NCBI GenBank assembly: GCA_029378245.1
Contig: JARKIF010000010.1
Location: 1,674,001 to 1,738,000, forward strand
Direction: 5' to 3'
DNA from: Roridomyces roridus
Lineage: Eukaryota > Basidiomycota > Agaricomycetes > Agaricales > Mycenaceae
Length of the DNA: 64,000 nucleotides
In this document: positions 11,286 through 21,802 of the stretch, in pieces
Layout: every line of letters starts with the position of its first letter
Numbering within the stretch: the stretch's first letter is position 1
Program-made: the position numbers and the translations under genes
The notes under the pieces: generated by a model
The model's database searches: none
What the model saw: the letters and a program-made list of their open reading frames with translations, nothing else
Told to the model about the DNA's origin: nothing

Positions 11286-11351
11286 ATTTGAGGGTATAAC
11301 ATGACCACGTGAGGGAATATCGGCAAATGATCCGATTTGGCCTAGACCTCG

Positions 11352-11900
11352 ATGGACTCTCTCCCGACCCTCACATCCAGCCCACTGCGTCACCCCTCCA
11401 GTTGCGCTTCGCTCTCTATCCCGCTCCTCGAACTCCTCAACGCAATTCTTCCCACTCCGCCCGCCCTGACTCTAAGCGTTGGCTCAGGCCCAGGACTCCT
11501 GGAGGCGCTCTTCCTAGAACGTCATCCACACCGCACCAACTCCTTCCTTGGCGTCGAAGTACGAGTCACCCACCCACGAACCGTCAACCGATTCCTACCT
11601 GATCTCAACGTCGTCGTCGTACCTGGGACCTGGGCCATCGCACCCGAGGCGGCACGCGCTGAGGCGTTGTTGTTCGTCTACCCGAGGCAGCCGGGATTGA
11701 TCTCTGTGTATCTGGAGCGCGCGAAAGAGGTGCGCACGGTGGTTTGGATTGGATCGCGGTGCGATGTGCGTGATTTTGTCAGCGTTTTGAGGGAGTGGGG
11801 CGAGGAGAGTGTGACGGCGAGTGAGGGGCTTGTTGAGGAGGGGGAGGTTGTGATGGTTTTTTTGCACGTAAAGGTCCGTCTCTGGCTCGCAGACATTTAA
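11352..11900 (+). CDS. Small methyltransferase-like protein
   Basis: Intronless frame of 182 aa. Near residue 43 it has SVGSGPGLLEALFLER, like motif I (G-x-G-x-G) of class I SAM-dependent methyltransferases. Two strand-like segments follow (NVVVVPGTWA, EALLFVYPR), as expected in a Rossmann fold, and then RTVVWIGSRCDV and a C-terminal VMVFLHVKV. The protein is short for an enzyme of this class, so it may be a minimal or non-catalytic member. The codon pattern is GC-rich at third positions, like the other intact genes here. The start at 11352 is the first in-frame ATG. The substrate cannot be inferred. Confidence 0.65.
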   Translation: MDSLPTLTSSPLRHPSSCASLSIPLLELLNAILPTPPALTLSVGSGPGLLEALFLERHPHRTNSFLGVEVRVTHPRTVNRFLPDLNVVVVPGTWAIAPEAARAEALLFVYPRQPGLISVYLERAKEVRTVVWIGSRCDVRDFVSVLREWGEESVTASEGLVEEGEVVMVFLHVKVRLWLADI

Positions 11901-12120
11901 AAGGATGCATATATTGCCTACAGAAACAAAATCATAAGTATCTAACCAAAACGTAGAGATCTATGTGCCAAACCAGTGGGTGTGTATTCGAGGAGATGAT
12001 GACGCAGCCCTCACCTTCTTCGCACAACACCCAGTTTGTTTAAACGACAGCCGGAAATCGACTGGCTCTCGCCTACAGTGAATTTCGTCGACGAAAAGAT
12101 GGCTAAGCTCGGTTGAAAAG

Positions 12121-13066
12121 ATGTTTTCACCTGCTCCAGCGTATGTCTTGCAGCTTGCTCCTTGCATACCGCAACCCGGATCCCGTGGGGGCAGCGATAC
12201 GACTATGCCACAGAGTTCCTCCTCTTCTCGGCCATCATCGGTGCGAATAACAACTCACTCTGGACCGGCGCCATTTCCAACTACCCCGCACTCCAGACGT
12301 CTACGCAGGAGTTCAATATGGGCCCGCCGACGCAGCTGCCCAGTGTCTCCATTTCGAATGACGGCAGCAGGTGCGGTGTGGGTCTCCTGGAACGTTTTGC
12401 ACCAGCTATTTACTGGTGAGACGCCGGATGGTGTTGGTAGGTTCCTCTGCCAACAAGGATGGGTTCGAGACGGCGTTGTGCGGGTTTGACATCCTGGTGC
12501 CGGACGAATCGTTCTCTTCAGTAAACCCTTATGCTCCGCCATCTCGACTTCGACCTTCCTTTCTACTATTGTCGTGACCGTCTCGGGTTCTAACCACACG
12601 GCGACGGCCAGCGCGTTCCAGGTCGGCAAGAGGTCCCACTTCCACTGTGACTTCCACAGATGGTGGTGTGATCATCACTCCTCCTTCTAACCACTCCTTC
12701 TCGTATAACGTGGGCAGTATCGTCGGTGTTGCGACCGGCGGCTTTGTTGCACTGCTCCTCTTCGACACCGTCGTGTTCTATAGTATCAGGATGCTCCGGC
12801 GGCGTACCGACCAACCGGACACAAAAGCTGGCGGCAGCGAACCAGCTGGTGTGACCAAGTTGGGTGGAATACGATGCCGGCGCCCAGCCCTGATGAGTTG
12901 CAGCCGCCCAAAAGCCTGCCCACCGCAGCGCCTGGTACGGACAGCTCCACCAGCCTCTTGTGCTCCAGCCTCGCGACGATGCAATGGGCTTCCTCGCGCA
13001 CGTTTGACGATCACCATCATCTGCCTCCGTTCCATCCCATCTAACATCACACCTACAGAGTGTTGA
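12121..13066 (+). pseudogene. Decayed single-pass membrane protein gene
   Basis: Frames switch several times. An ectodomain-like segment (YDYATEFLLFSAIIG) lies at about 12195-12300. A Ser/Thr-rich stretch (TVTVSGSNHTATASAFQVG in one frame) lies near 12565-12630. Then comes TDGGVIITPPSNHSFSYNVG followed by a membrane span (GVATGGFVALLLFDTVVFYSI) and a basic stop-transfer RMLRRR at about 12650-12800. This layout is common in basidiomycete surface proteins. The frame changes between segments do not fit simple introns, so I read it as a pseudogene. A short-intron gene remains possible. Confidence 0.45.
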
Positions 13067-13502
13067 GTCACGCTCAAGCGATATGATAAACTAGTTTCTG
13101 GTAATTCACTTCATTTTTACTTAGGAGACACGGGTTTTTGTTGCATTTTACTGTAGTCCAAAAATCAGATAATTTTGTACATGGCCTTGTTCCAGGAAAG
13201 TGGAACATGCGGCGGCTGCTAGCATTGGGCAAGTCAGGACGACGGCCGCACTTGGATGCGAAAGCGGAAGATGTAAAACAGAATCATTCGGCCAGTCAAA
13301 CTACTTCGAAGTTGAACCAAAGTTCCGAATTCTACGGCGCATAACAGCAAACGACTTCTTTGGCCAATAGCTCTGCAGCGGCCCTCAGCGCCACTGCCAG
13401 TCTCAGGGGCGTGAAGAGCATTGGGGCAGTCAATCGCCGAAAGAAGGGAATGTAAAGGAACTTCCGCGGTCATTGGTCGGGGCAGAATAAAGTTGTACCA
13501 GG

Positions 13503-13509
13503 TATAAAT
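13503..13509 (+). promoter_or_regulatory. TATA box of the NADase-like gene
   Basis: TATAAAT, 38 bp upstream of the ATG at 13547. Confidence 0.6.
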
Positions 13510-13546
13510 GCCAGCTGGATGCAGACAGGGAGCTGCATTGCTCACC

Positions 13547-14259
13547 ATGCACATCGCTTTCTTTTGGTTGGCTCTATCTGTTCTTGCCGCAACTGTGGCT
13601 CAGCAGGTCAGTGCAATTGCCCTGATTCACATTCTACAAATTTAATGAAAGACTAGCTCCCGGACAAATGCGACTGCAGCGGCACGTTCAATACCAACGA
13701 TACCCGATATGTCTGCGGCGATTTCCGCCTCGGTCCGGTCTACCTGCCGTCGATCAGCCCCATCGGCTCCGGCATCCTCTACAAATACGACAGTTTCAAC
13801 GGCGCCTGCCCCGGTACATTCCTCCACAAATGGACGTGGCCCAACGGTTCATACCACTACCCTGAGCCGATGGGTTTCCAAAACTCCACCTCCTCCAAGC
13901 CGATCGAAGGCTTGGAAACCCTCCCGGTCGGCACGTTGATTGATCGTTTCGGCGCGACCTCTGGGATGTACCTCTCTCCCGCATTCACGCCGTTCAGACA
14001 GCGTGCGCTACCTCCCCAGGCCCTCAATCCGCCCAGATCTGGACACGGCCCGGCGGCGGACTATCACATCTATCGCGTGGAGAAGCCACTCACAGTTCTG
14101 GTCGGCACGATCACGGCATGGTTATGGTTCGGACAGCCCGGCCAGGGAACCCAGTACTTTTTGTTCAATGGAACCCACCAGTTCAGAGTCGTGGATTTGC
14201 TTGGAAATACCACTCATCCGGGTTATCTATCCGAGGTGACGGTTAAGGAGGACGAGTGA
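13547..14259 (+). CDS. Secreted TNT-domain protein (fungal NAD glycohydrolase type)
   Basis: Exon 1 (13547-13606) encodes a 20-residue signal peptide (MHIAFFWLALSVLAATVAQQ). An intron at 13607-13656 separates it from exon 2 (13657-14259). The mature part is Cys-rich at its N-terminus (CDCSGTF...YVCGDF...GACPGTF), with several N-glycosylation sites. The C-terminal half has the TNT (DUF4237) signature: LPVGTLIDRFGATSGMYLSP, then RALPP and Y-I-Y-R-V (seen as YHIYRVEKPL), and AWLWFGQPGQGTQYF. Known fungal members, such as the Aspergillus surface NADase, cleave NAD+. Total about 220 aa, close to family size. The function is inferred from the family. Both exons keep the frame. Confidence 0.85.
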
Positions 14260-14577
14260 CGGGCCCGGGAATATTTTAGATAAAGATGTAACTCAATTGA
14301 AGTTGGGAGTTCCACCATTGATCGAATTCATCTCCACGTGCCTGTTCAATCGAAGAGCGGTTCCAGATACGATACGAGGCTGTGGAGAAGGGCAACATCT
14401 CTCCCATTCCAAATGAGCTGACAAAATATTTATGGTACATTTCAGTAGTCCTACAAATCTTGAACAGAGTCGCCATCACGACTCTGGAGTCCAAGAGGTG
14501 GGATAGGGGTTAAGTCTGCGAGGTAACAGACAAGTATTCGGATGATCGAAAGATCACAAGAAGGCTAAGACGACACC

Positions 14578-14815
14578 AAGACGAAGAGATCTTCCTGTGG
14601 TTCTTGACTTGGATTTTTTTTTGCCTCGATCAAAGAAAACTTCCCAGGCCGACCAAAGGCCGACGACAGGCGCATCCATTTTCTAGAGTCGCAGCGGTCG
14701 ACCGAGTCCCAGTATTGTGCGTTGGTGATGAGAGCCAGATGAGAGTTCAGAGCAAAGAGCGACGTCAAACAAAAGTACACATTGGCTGTGAATGCCGAAG
14801 TGATCGCCGAACTGT
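14578..14815. repeat. Dispersed repeat, copy 2
   Basis: Collinear with 19309-19525: CTTGA.TTGGATTTTTTTT, GATCAAAGA, GAGTCCCAG, AGATGAGAGTT.AGAGCAAAGAG, CAAACAAAAGTACACA.TTGG and GTGATCGCCG. On the minus strand it gives a short protein-like segment (YFCLTSLFALNSHL) also present in the other copy, so the family may derive from a gene fragment. Confidence 0.75.
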
Positions 14816-14869
14816 TCATTTTGCGTTCATTGCTCCAACAACTTTCAATGAGGTCAAGAAGGCGGTGGA

Positions 14870-14942
14870 GAGTACATCCGAATACACTGAGCGTGAGCGG
14901 ACTCACGCGGCCGGAAACGCCGTTCGATTCGGGCCTGGGCAA
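14870..14942 (+). ncRNA. Isolated, degenerate tRNA-like unit
   Basis: T-arm CCGTTCGATTCGG followed by GCCTGGGC. The upstream half only loosely resembles the family D-arm. A T4 run lies about 22 nt downstream. It sits just after dispersed-repeat copy 2, as array B sits after copy 3. Confidence 0.3.
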
Positions 14943-15135
14943 CAAAACGGCCAAGCGTGAGATTCTTTTGGCATTGTTTCAACTCCAATTCCATCCCAGT
15001 AGATACATTGGTTCCATGTGAATGTGGTCGAGCACATAGCTCATCGCCGTCAGAGACCCCCTGGAGCTGAAGAAACCAACGTCAATGAATACTCAAGCAC
15101 GACCTCTCTCGTTCTTGTTGAATCTTCTTAGACAA

Positions 15136-16458
15136 CACTGTGAGACCCGGGGGACATGATTTTCATGTACCCCGGGTACCCCAAAATCATGCACCGATGC
15201 CATGAAACTCACGTGAGGGTGGTCGAAAATCACCTCCTCCTCCATGAAATGTGAATAACCAATTCATGTCCGTTTTCGACGTTTTCATGTACCGAATTCA
15301 TGTTCCCATGACATGAAAATGACTGGGAACTGAGTGGGTTTGATTTGAGCAATGCAGCTTCCTAATGAATACTATTCCTGAGGGACTGAATTTCGGATGA
15401 AAGGAATATGAATTTCAAAGTAATGTAGCTAATACAAGGAAGTGCTACCAGCAGCCCGCCCGCTATTGCTTCCACCGCCACCGGGACTCAAGAGCCACAC
15501 ACGCATCACCGGATTCGAAAAGATCAACCTGCGGCTGGATGTCAGATCAGAATGCGGCTCGAAGGTGTACACTAGTACACACCTCAAGCAGTGGGAGGCC
15601 ACGGTAGCGGCGTCGTAGATGGGGAGGGAATCAAGCTCAAGGACAAAAGCCATAGAAGGGCACATACCTGAAAGAAGCGAGCTCTGGCCCCGCCATCGAC
15701 TCGAGAAGCTTGAGGACATCAAGTTCGTATCCGGTCAGCAGATCGTAGCAGGATGAGCTCGTGACGCACCTGAGGTCAACAGTGATTGGAGCACTGGGTC
15801 CCAAGAACCAAGCCCTACACTCAGTCGAGACAGCCACAGCGGCTTCTTGTGCTGTCTTCAAGCTGTCGTCCGAGGTTCATGATGTGCAGAGTGGAAGGGC
15901 ATCAAAGGGTCCAGACGTTGATATTGCAATGAAGTACTGTCGACAGGGGGCTCCTGGGGAGAAGAGAGTGGAGGAGAGGTACATTGAAGAACGGGGGGGA
16001 AGGCGACATGAGGGTTGGGAGGAAGGAGTGGAGCGCCGTGACAGACGTGACACCACTGACCTCATCCGCAGCATGGCTCCACACCGGCCTTCCCACAACT
16101 TTCCCAAGTCCTTCTCCGTGCAAATATCTCACTGTGCAACAGCGCGGTCGTCAAGGGACGTCCAGACGGGGTATAGGTTGATTGAAGAAGACCCTGGCTC
16201 GATCAATGTTCATTTCCATCTTGCTCCCTGATTTTCATGTGTTTCTCCCATGATTTCGGCTTCACCAATTCAGCGGAATTGTTCCTGATTTTCACCGAAG
16301 AGGCCATGATTTCATACATTGTACGGACTCCGTAAAAATCGCAAATTAACGTCTGAAGTACCCGAGGTATTTGATCTGTTCATTTCAGGCCATAGACTGT
16401 GATTCTGCTTGTTCATGGCACGGCGACATGAAATTCATGCGCCGTTGTTTTCACAGTG
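15136..16458. mobile_element. Non-autonomous DNA transposon with hairpin termini
   Basis: Both ends begin CACTGTGA (15136-15143, and inverted at 16451-16458). After exactly 11 nt both continue CATGAWTTTCATGT. At each end this palindrome is wrapped by a GC stem: CCGGGG/CCCCGG on the left and CGGCG/CGCCG on the right. CAA directly flanks both termini, a possible 3-bp target duplication. Further CATGAAA/TTCATG motifs lie just inside both ends. The interior has no transposase. Short protein-like minus frames (15429-15861) may be captured or decayed sequence. The superfamily is not assigned. Confidence 0.65.
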
Positions 16459-16528
16459 CAAGTATTTAGGCGGAGGGTGATGGGTAATGGTTGAGACGTC
16501 CTTATTCGGGAACACAAAATCGGTCACA

Positions 16529-18114
16529 CTAAACACCACGCGGAACACAAAACGCATTCGGCGTGAAGATCCCATTTGGGTCAGCTTTCCCCCGCGCCCT
16601 CTTCAACCGCTCATACTTCTCTCCGTCCTCGTAGTACGTCTGCCAGACGCTGGCGAGATCAATCGTCCCGTACGAGGCCCAGAGCAAGCGGTGGTCGTGT
16701 GGGCTCACCATCCCGCTTGGACCAAAGGCCTGCTGGTCATTCGTCTGTGCCCACTCCTCCGCGGCAGTGCGGGACTCGGGCTTGTAAAAAACGTTGAGAC
16801 TCATGCAGAGCGTCATATCGCGCCACTGGTGAAGTGTCAGAAGTGAGCTGAGAGGAACCAACCAGGGGCACGTACACTATAAGCCGTCCCATTCCCCGCA
16901 TTGCACCCCAACATGGAATACTTGCCACCAAAAGGCTGCACTTGCGCACCCGCAAACAGGCCATTATTCTCCTTTATGACGCCGTGAATACGGCCCACCA
17001 TCCAATCTGCCCACTTCCCACCCTCGGCCAACGTTCTCGAGTGTGAGACATACCCGCGGTTCACATATGGCAGCGGGTACGCGCGCGCCTCGGGGAAGAT
17101 CCACCACGACATCAGCTCGGATACAGGCCGCGATTCCTGCCGCGAGAGGACACTCCCTGCCCGGAATCGTTGGAACCACTCCATATCGGGCGCAACGTCA
17201 GGCCCGAGACAAACGTATTGCGCAAAGACGACGATGACTGGGGGCGTAGCGGGGAGGGCGAAGAGCTGGGGATGACTCTTGCGAATTTCATCGTCGTCAA
17301 AGACGCTCATCTTGCTCAGCACATTATCGTCCCGCTCGCTGACGACGGTGATGCACACATCGTAGTTGCGCGGAAAGTAGGGATCGTCCGACATCTGCGT
17401 GACATGGCCAAGTAGCGTGCGCAGCTTGGCGGGGTCGTAGATGTGCACCCCGAGCAGACCGATAGAACCCGTGTGGTCGGCATCGCGGTGGACCTTGATG
17501 CTGACGTGGGTGAGCACTCCAAGATTTCCCGGACTCCCTCCAAGCCAGGCAAAGAAGAGCTCCGGGTCGTTGGCACGCGTGATCTCGCGCTTCTCCCCGT
17601 TGAAGTCGATGATCTCGAGCGAGACGACGTGGTCGCCAAGTAAGCCGAAACTCCGGGTGAGTTGGCCGTAGCCCCCCGTCTGAACCTGGCCACCGAGGTG
17701 AAGGCTGGAGCACTGGCCGTGCGGAACGAAGACATTGTTTTGCCGGAGGAAGGTGTTGAACTCGAGGATGTTGTAGCTGACGCTAATACGCACGAATGGA
17801 CCCTTTTCTACAAAGACGAGATCTTCAGGATGTCTGAAGGTGCTGCGTAAATTAATTTGGATATTATCGCTACTCGTCGACGAGGCGCCGCTGTACTGAT
17901 GGCCACCGGAGCGGATGGCGATAGCCTTGTGGTGCGTGTTGGCGTATGCGATGACACGTTGAATGTCGGCTTCGTCATGGGGCTGGACAATGAGACCGGG
18001 AAACAAGTGCGGCGCTTCTGGGCGGCTGGAGGTGGCGTACTGGTCTCTCGCGGCATGATAACCTGCGCTGTCGGGCAAGAACTGCGGGCCTGAGACCTCT
18101 GCGATAGCCTGCAT
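16529..18114 (-). CDS. FAD-linked oxidoreductase, berberine-bridge-enzyme-like
   Basis: Exon 1 is 18114-16876 and exon 2 is 16825-16529, giving about 511 aa, normal for the family. The FAD_binding_4 (PCMH-type) domain starts near residue 40: FPGLIVQPHDEADIQRVIAY, then AIRSGGHQYSG, whose His is the usual site for covalent 8-alpha FAD attachment. PHGQCSSLHLGGQVQTGGYG follows; its Cys could be a second flavin attachment point. GGSPGNLGVLTHV is next. The C-terminal BBE motif ADPNGIFTPNAF lies in exon 2. No signal peptide is visible, unlike many secreted fungal members, so it may be cytosolic and act in secondary metabolism. Substrate unknown. It lies between two transposons. Confidence 0.9.
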
Positions 18115-18210
18115 CTTTGATGGACGGAGGGAAGTGTAGGAAATATAGAGCTGGATGTGTGCGCGGATGGGGGGGAATTGTTCTGTTATTGTAGGTACGA
18201 TACATCCTCG

Positions 18211-18218
18211 TATTTATA
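18211..18218 (-). promoter_or_regulatory. TATA box of the BBE-like gene
   Basis: TATAAATA on the minus strand, about 97 bp upstream of the ATG, which would leave a short 5' leader. Confidence 0.5.
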
Positions 18219-18372
18219 CCTTTCCCATCCTAACCCCAGAATAATTCTTATAAATTACAGAGTCCGTTTATGGTGGGTAGTGTCCAAACACACAGTCCAA
18301 GACCAATACGATCGAACAGGTCCGTGGCGCATCTGTGGCGCACGTCGGCGGTGGCACTGATCGTCTCGGCAC

Positions 18373-19011
18373 TAGGAATGCACACCGTACCCGTCACAAA
18401 CCGTTTGACGGCCGTCCGTACACGGGTACGTACCCGTACCCGTCCGGCTCTTGATGGAACAAATGTACGGGACGGGTACGGGACGGCAACATTGCCGTCC
18501 GTCCCGTCAATCTGCGAGATTGACGGGCCGTCTACGGGTTGGCGTCCGTGTGGGTCGGATCAGATGGAATTTGGGCGCGCACTTGATGGGCCAGTCATCG
18601 GGAGACTCGTGTAACTCATGATGCCCGCCAAATGCCCGCCTATTTCAGATCCGGGGCTTCTATCGTTGCTTTATCTGCTGATTGAAGCCTGATTGATGGA
18701 ATCTCTGACATCAAATTCACATCAAACCAGTGTCAATGACTGTGGAATAGCTGTTGGCTGAGCAGAATCAAAGGGAATGGCATTTACAACACATCTGTGG
18801 CGGATCCCTCTTCTATAGAATTAAAATGCCTGCGGTTTGATGAGGTTGACAAGAGACCCGTCTTTTGACGGCCGTACCCGTCATTTTTGCCGTCCCGTAC
18901 CCGTCGGGCCCGGTCGGATGTCAAAAGACGGCCGTTGATTTGACGGCCCGTACCCGTCTTGTGCCGTCAATTTGACGGCCGTCACCCGTAGACGGGCGGT
19001 GTGCATCCCTA
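18373..19011. mobile_element. hAT-type MITE with 8-bp target duplication
   Basis: The 639-bp element starts TAGGAATGCACACCG and ends CGGTGTGCATCCCTA, a 15-bp terminal inverted repeat with one mismatch. CTCGGCAC flanks it exactly on both sides (18365-18372 and 19012-19019). An 8-bp duplication and this terminus type are typical of hAT elements. Both subterminal regions are packed with ACGGGTACGG/GACGGCC-type motifs in both orientations, the usual transposase-binding pattern. No coding capacity. Confidence 0.92.
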
Positions 19012-19308
19012 CTCGGCACTGCCTGTTCATATCCGTCGATCTGGTTCGCTCCAGATCATTCCAACAGGAAGAATGAAGGGAATTCCGACTGCGGGACAGT
19101 CTTATAGCAGGCACGCACGGGGAGACCATCGGGGGACACGGGGGAGAACGTCATGATTCAGCAAGTATCTGGAAAGCATCAGGGACGGGTTACCCGCGGG
19201 CTCGGGTTGACGGCAGGAATCATACGCACATTTCAACTTGCCATTGTTGAAAACCAGCATCTTTCGACGCCCATACCCGCCCGGGTCGCAGGGTCTTGCG
19301 CGGGCGGG

Positions 19309-19525
19309 TTTCTTGATTTGGATTTTTTTTCGCCGATCAAAGAGGACTCACGAGGCCGACGCCAGGCAGCAGTGGAACACATTTGTTTTTCATTCTAGAG
19401 TCACAGCGATTAACCGAGTCCCAGCGTTGTGGGCTGCGGCGAACAGGTGATGAGATGAGAGTTGAGAGCAAAGAGCGATGTCATTGTCAAACAAAAGTAC
19501 ACACATTGGCTTTGAATGCCGAGTG
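19309..19525. repeat. Dispersed repeat, copy 3
   Basis: Collinear partner of 14578-14815, sharing TTGGATTTTTTTT, GATCAAAGAG, GAGGCCGACG, GAGTCCCAG and CAAACAAAAGTACACA. It lies just upstream of tRNA-like array B. Confidence 0.75.
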
Positions 19526-19881
19526 ATCGCCGGAGCGACAAGTTCGACGCATTTTTCTTGAGATTGGAGACTCGGTAGGACTTACCGCTTGGAGCGCGTG
19601 CACGGTAAGCTGTTCTCACCTCTGACGGCCCGGTTCCACTCGTCTAGCTAAGTAGACTGCCGAGGGCTCGCAACTGCCAACTCCCATCGGCTCACTGAAT
19701 GCGCAAGTAGTGGTGAATGCTGAGCATTAGTGTCAGGATGCGGAACACCCTGTTCGATTCGGGGACGACGTCATCATTCATCCGGGTTGTTCCGGGCAAG
19801 ACCCCTATTTTTCGTTTCATTGGGATTACTCGCTCCCTCTATGAGTAGACGGTATCCGAAAGAGAGGTGATACGATAGGGA

Positions 19882-19966
19882 ACCCTTGGTAGTACTTCGG
19901 AGTGCATTCGCGACTCAGCCCTGAAGGGGTTTGCGCGGAGTAATCCGATCGATTCGGGGCCGGGTG
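19882..19966 (+). ncRNA. tRNA-like unit B2
   Basis: Starts CCCTTGGTAGTACTTCGGAGTGCATTCGCG, close to the family consensus. The T-arm CCGATCGATTCGGGG has one loop change. T5 lies at 19995-19999. It is preceded by the conserved GGTATCCGAA flank. Confidence 0.45.
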
Positions 19967-20090
19967 GTTATGTTGTACTTGTGTACGCGCATGCTTTTTG
20001 TGTCCTTTCCATCTCAACCTCAGCGATGTCTAATTCACCCTAGACTCTGCCTCACTTGTCCAGACAACGGCCACTTTGATACCTACATAT

Positions 20091-20189
20091 ACTCAGTAGC
20101 ACTCGGAGTGTGTCTCGCCGACTCGGAACATACTTGAGTGGGTGAGTGAAGGAGGTTGGAAGGAAGGCCCGTTCGACTCGAGCTCAGTT
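20091..20189 (+). ncRNA. tRNA-like unit B3
   Basis: ACTCAGTAGCACTCGGAGTG then TGTC at the 5' end. T-arm CCCGTTCGACTCGAG. The insert is long (about 45 nt). Only a T4 follows, at about 20213. Confidence 0.4.
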
Positions 20190-20599
20190 CTTGAACAGGC
20201 AGCAATGATGTAACTTTTGCTAGGGGCTCTCTCAACCAACTGCATGTCTAATTGGAAAAAGAATTCATCATCGTTCAACCAGCGGGCATCGAGCGCATGA
20301 GCTTGGTACATTCGGCCGATTCAATTACCACGCTTCCAGAGGGTTCCCGTTCGATACGGGCCCGCGGATCATCGAAGAGTGACAGAAGACTCTTTTTTGT
20401 GCCAGCTTCACCTCACTTACCCTGCACTTCGGCTGGTAATTTCGCCGAGCTGGGACACTTTCCGGGAGACAGATTGTATAGTATCCTCACCTTGTCGCTC
20501 CCGAGATAAAATACGTGGCACAAAGGGATGTAACTTGTGACATGTCGGTATCACATGGAGTTTGTTTCAAACCATTGTTCACTGTCTGCTGCCTGAGGC

Positions 20600-20680
20600 G
20601 ACTCTATATGCCTGGCCAGTGCATCCCCCTTGCTTTCTACTCGGGTAGGGGCAGTGCCCGTTCGATTCGGGGGCAAGGGA
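20600..20680 (+). ncRNA. tRNA-like unit B5
   Basis: T-arm GCCCGTTCGATTCGGGGGC. CAGTGCATCCCC pairs with GGGGCA as the internal stem, so the stem sequence differs from the consensus but pairing is kept. T7 at 20700-20706. Confidence 0.4.
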
Positions 20681-21181
20681 TGGCAATGGAGTACACTGGT
20701 TTTTTTAAGCTGACGCACTGATCCTTGCAACACTCTCGTTCTTCAATCATGGGATCTTCGGAGACAAGTCCTCAGCGGGCGCGAGTCAAAGGAAAATGTG
20801 GTTTATTTACCTATTTACGTGAATCGGTAGAGGTTCAATCAAGAGGCGACAGACCCTGTTCGATTTGGGACCGCGTCATGCTGGGAATTCCATCGTGTAT
20901 TTTTTTGATCAAGGTTTCATTGGTACTACTGGCTCCATTCTGAAGAGTAGCCGGTATCCGAAGGAGAGCTAATAGGAAACCCTGGATGAGTAAAGGCTCT
21001 TCAATCAGGAGGCCGTAGACCCAGTTCGACTCGGGACCGCGTCATGATCATGCAGAGGTCGAAATCTACGGTGTTTTTTTCTTTCTTTGAAACTCTAGGG
21101 TTTCATTTGCGATTCGTTGGTATATGCAGTTCTCAAGATCTCAAGAGTAGCTGGTATCCAAAGCAGAGATGATAGGAAACT

Positions 21182-21255
21182 CTGGGTTGCACTCGAGATT
21201 GCATTCATGATCCCCTCCGAGATTGGAGAATGATCCCGTTCGATTCGGGGCCCGG
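21182..21255 (+). ncRNA. tRNA-like unit B8
   Basis: TTGCACTCGAGATTGCATTC at the D-arm position, and T-arm CCCGTTCGATTCGGGGCCCGG. T5 at 21282-21286. Preceded by the conserved GGTATCC flank. Confidence 0.45.
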
Positions 21256-21383
21256 CAATTGTGGTCCTCTACGTACGTCGCTTTTTGAATCTTTTGAATC
21301 TAAGTAAAACCGAGAGATGAATCACTGAGACTCTGCTAACTTTATTTGTTTAGAGTCTAGACAATGGCCGCTTGTACCTCAAA

Positions 21384-21454
21384 ACTTGGTAGCACTTGGA
21401 GAGTGCGTCCGCCCGCAAATGGGTGACGAAAGCCCGTTCGATTCCGGCTGAGTC
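21384..21454 (+). ncRNA. tRNA-like unit B9
   Basis: ACTTGGTAGCACTTGG then AGAGTGCGTCCGCC at the 5' end, and T-loop GCCCGTTCGATTCCGGC. The insert is shorter than in other units. T5 at 21478-21482. Confidence 0.45.
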
Positions 21455-21802
21455 CTTCAGAAGGCGAGAGTGAAATCTTTTTCGCGAACTAGTATTAAGA
21501 CACCAAGACCAGTGAATCCTGCCAGTGAAGCGCTTATCCTTGGAACAAGTTAGAAGGACCGGGGATGTTGCAACTCTCTGGTTCGTGAATGAATCAGAAT
21601 TTCTTCTTGAGCTCTATCCCAGCATTTGGCGGTACTTGGCGAATCGCGAGTCGAAAGCAGGCGTTCGGTATGAGGAGCTTCCCTGACCGCGAGAAAAAGT
21701 GACGATATTTGCTCTTGTTTGGTCACCAGCACCCACCACTCCTCCTCAGTGCCGCGTGCGTCGCTGCCCGTCCATTCCCAACTTGTACATACATTTCACA
21801 GA

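Larger units (their letters stand above)
19705..21482 (+). repeat. tRNA-like array B (nine units)
   Basis: Nine same-strand T-arms at about 19755, 19950, 20172, 20353, 20659, 20860, 21023, 21239 and 21437, with a pitch of 163-306 bp. Most are followed by a T5-T7 run 20-36 nt after the unit. Three copies of a 5' flank (AGTAG.CGGTATCC.AA..AGAG) lie at about 19843, 20945 and 21147, about 30 bp upstream of units, ending in GGGAACCCTTGG or GGAAACYCTGG. Several units are followed by GAC(C/G)..GTCATG. The array is therefore a tandem amplification of unit plus flanks. Confidence 0.7.

Noticed and set aside
10971..11393. Cys/Ala/Leu-rich open frames on the minus strand
   Set aside because: They are translations of the degenerate CAG-type repeat.
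18301..18380. Minus-strand T-loop-like sequence (ATCGAACAGG)
   Set aside because: No paired ends, D-arm or T-run; overlaps the edge of the hAT MITE flank.
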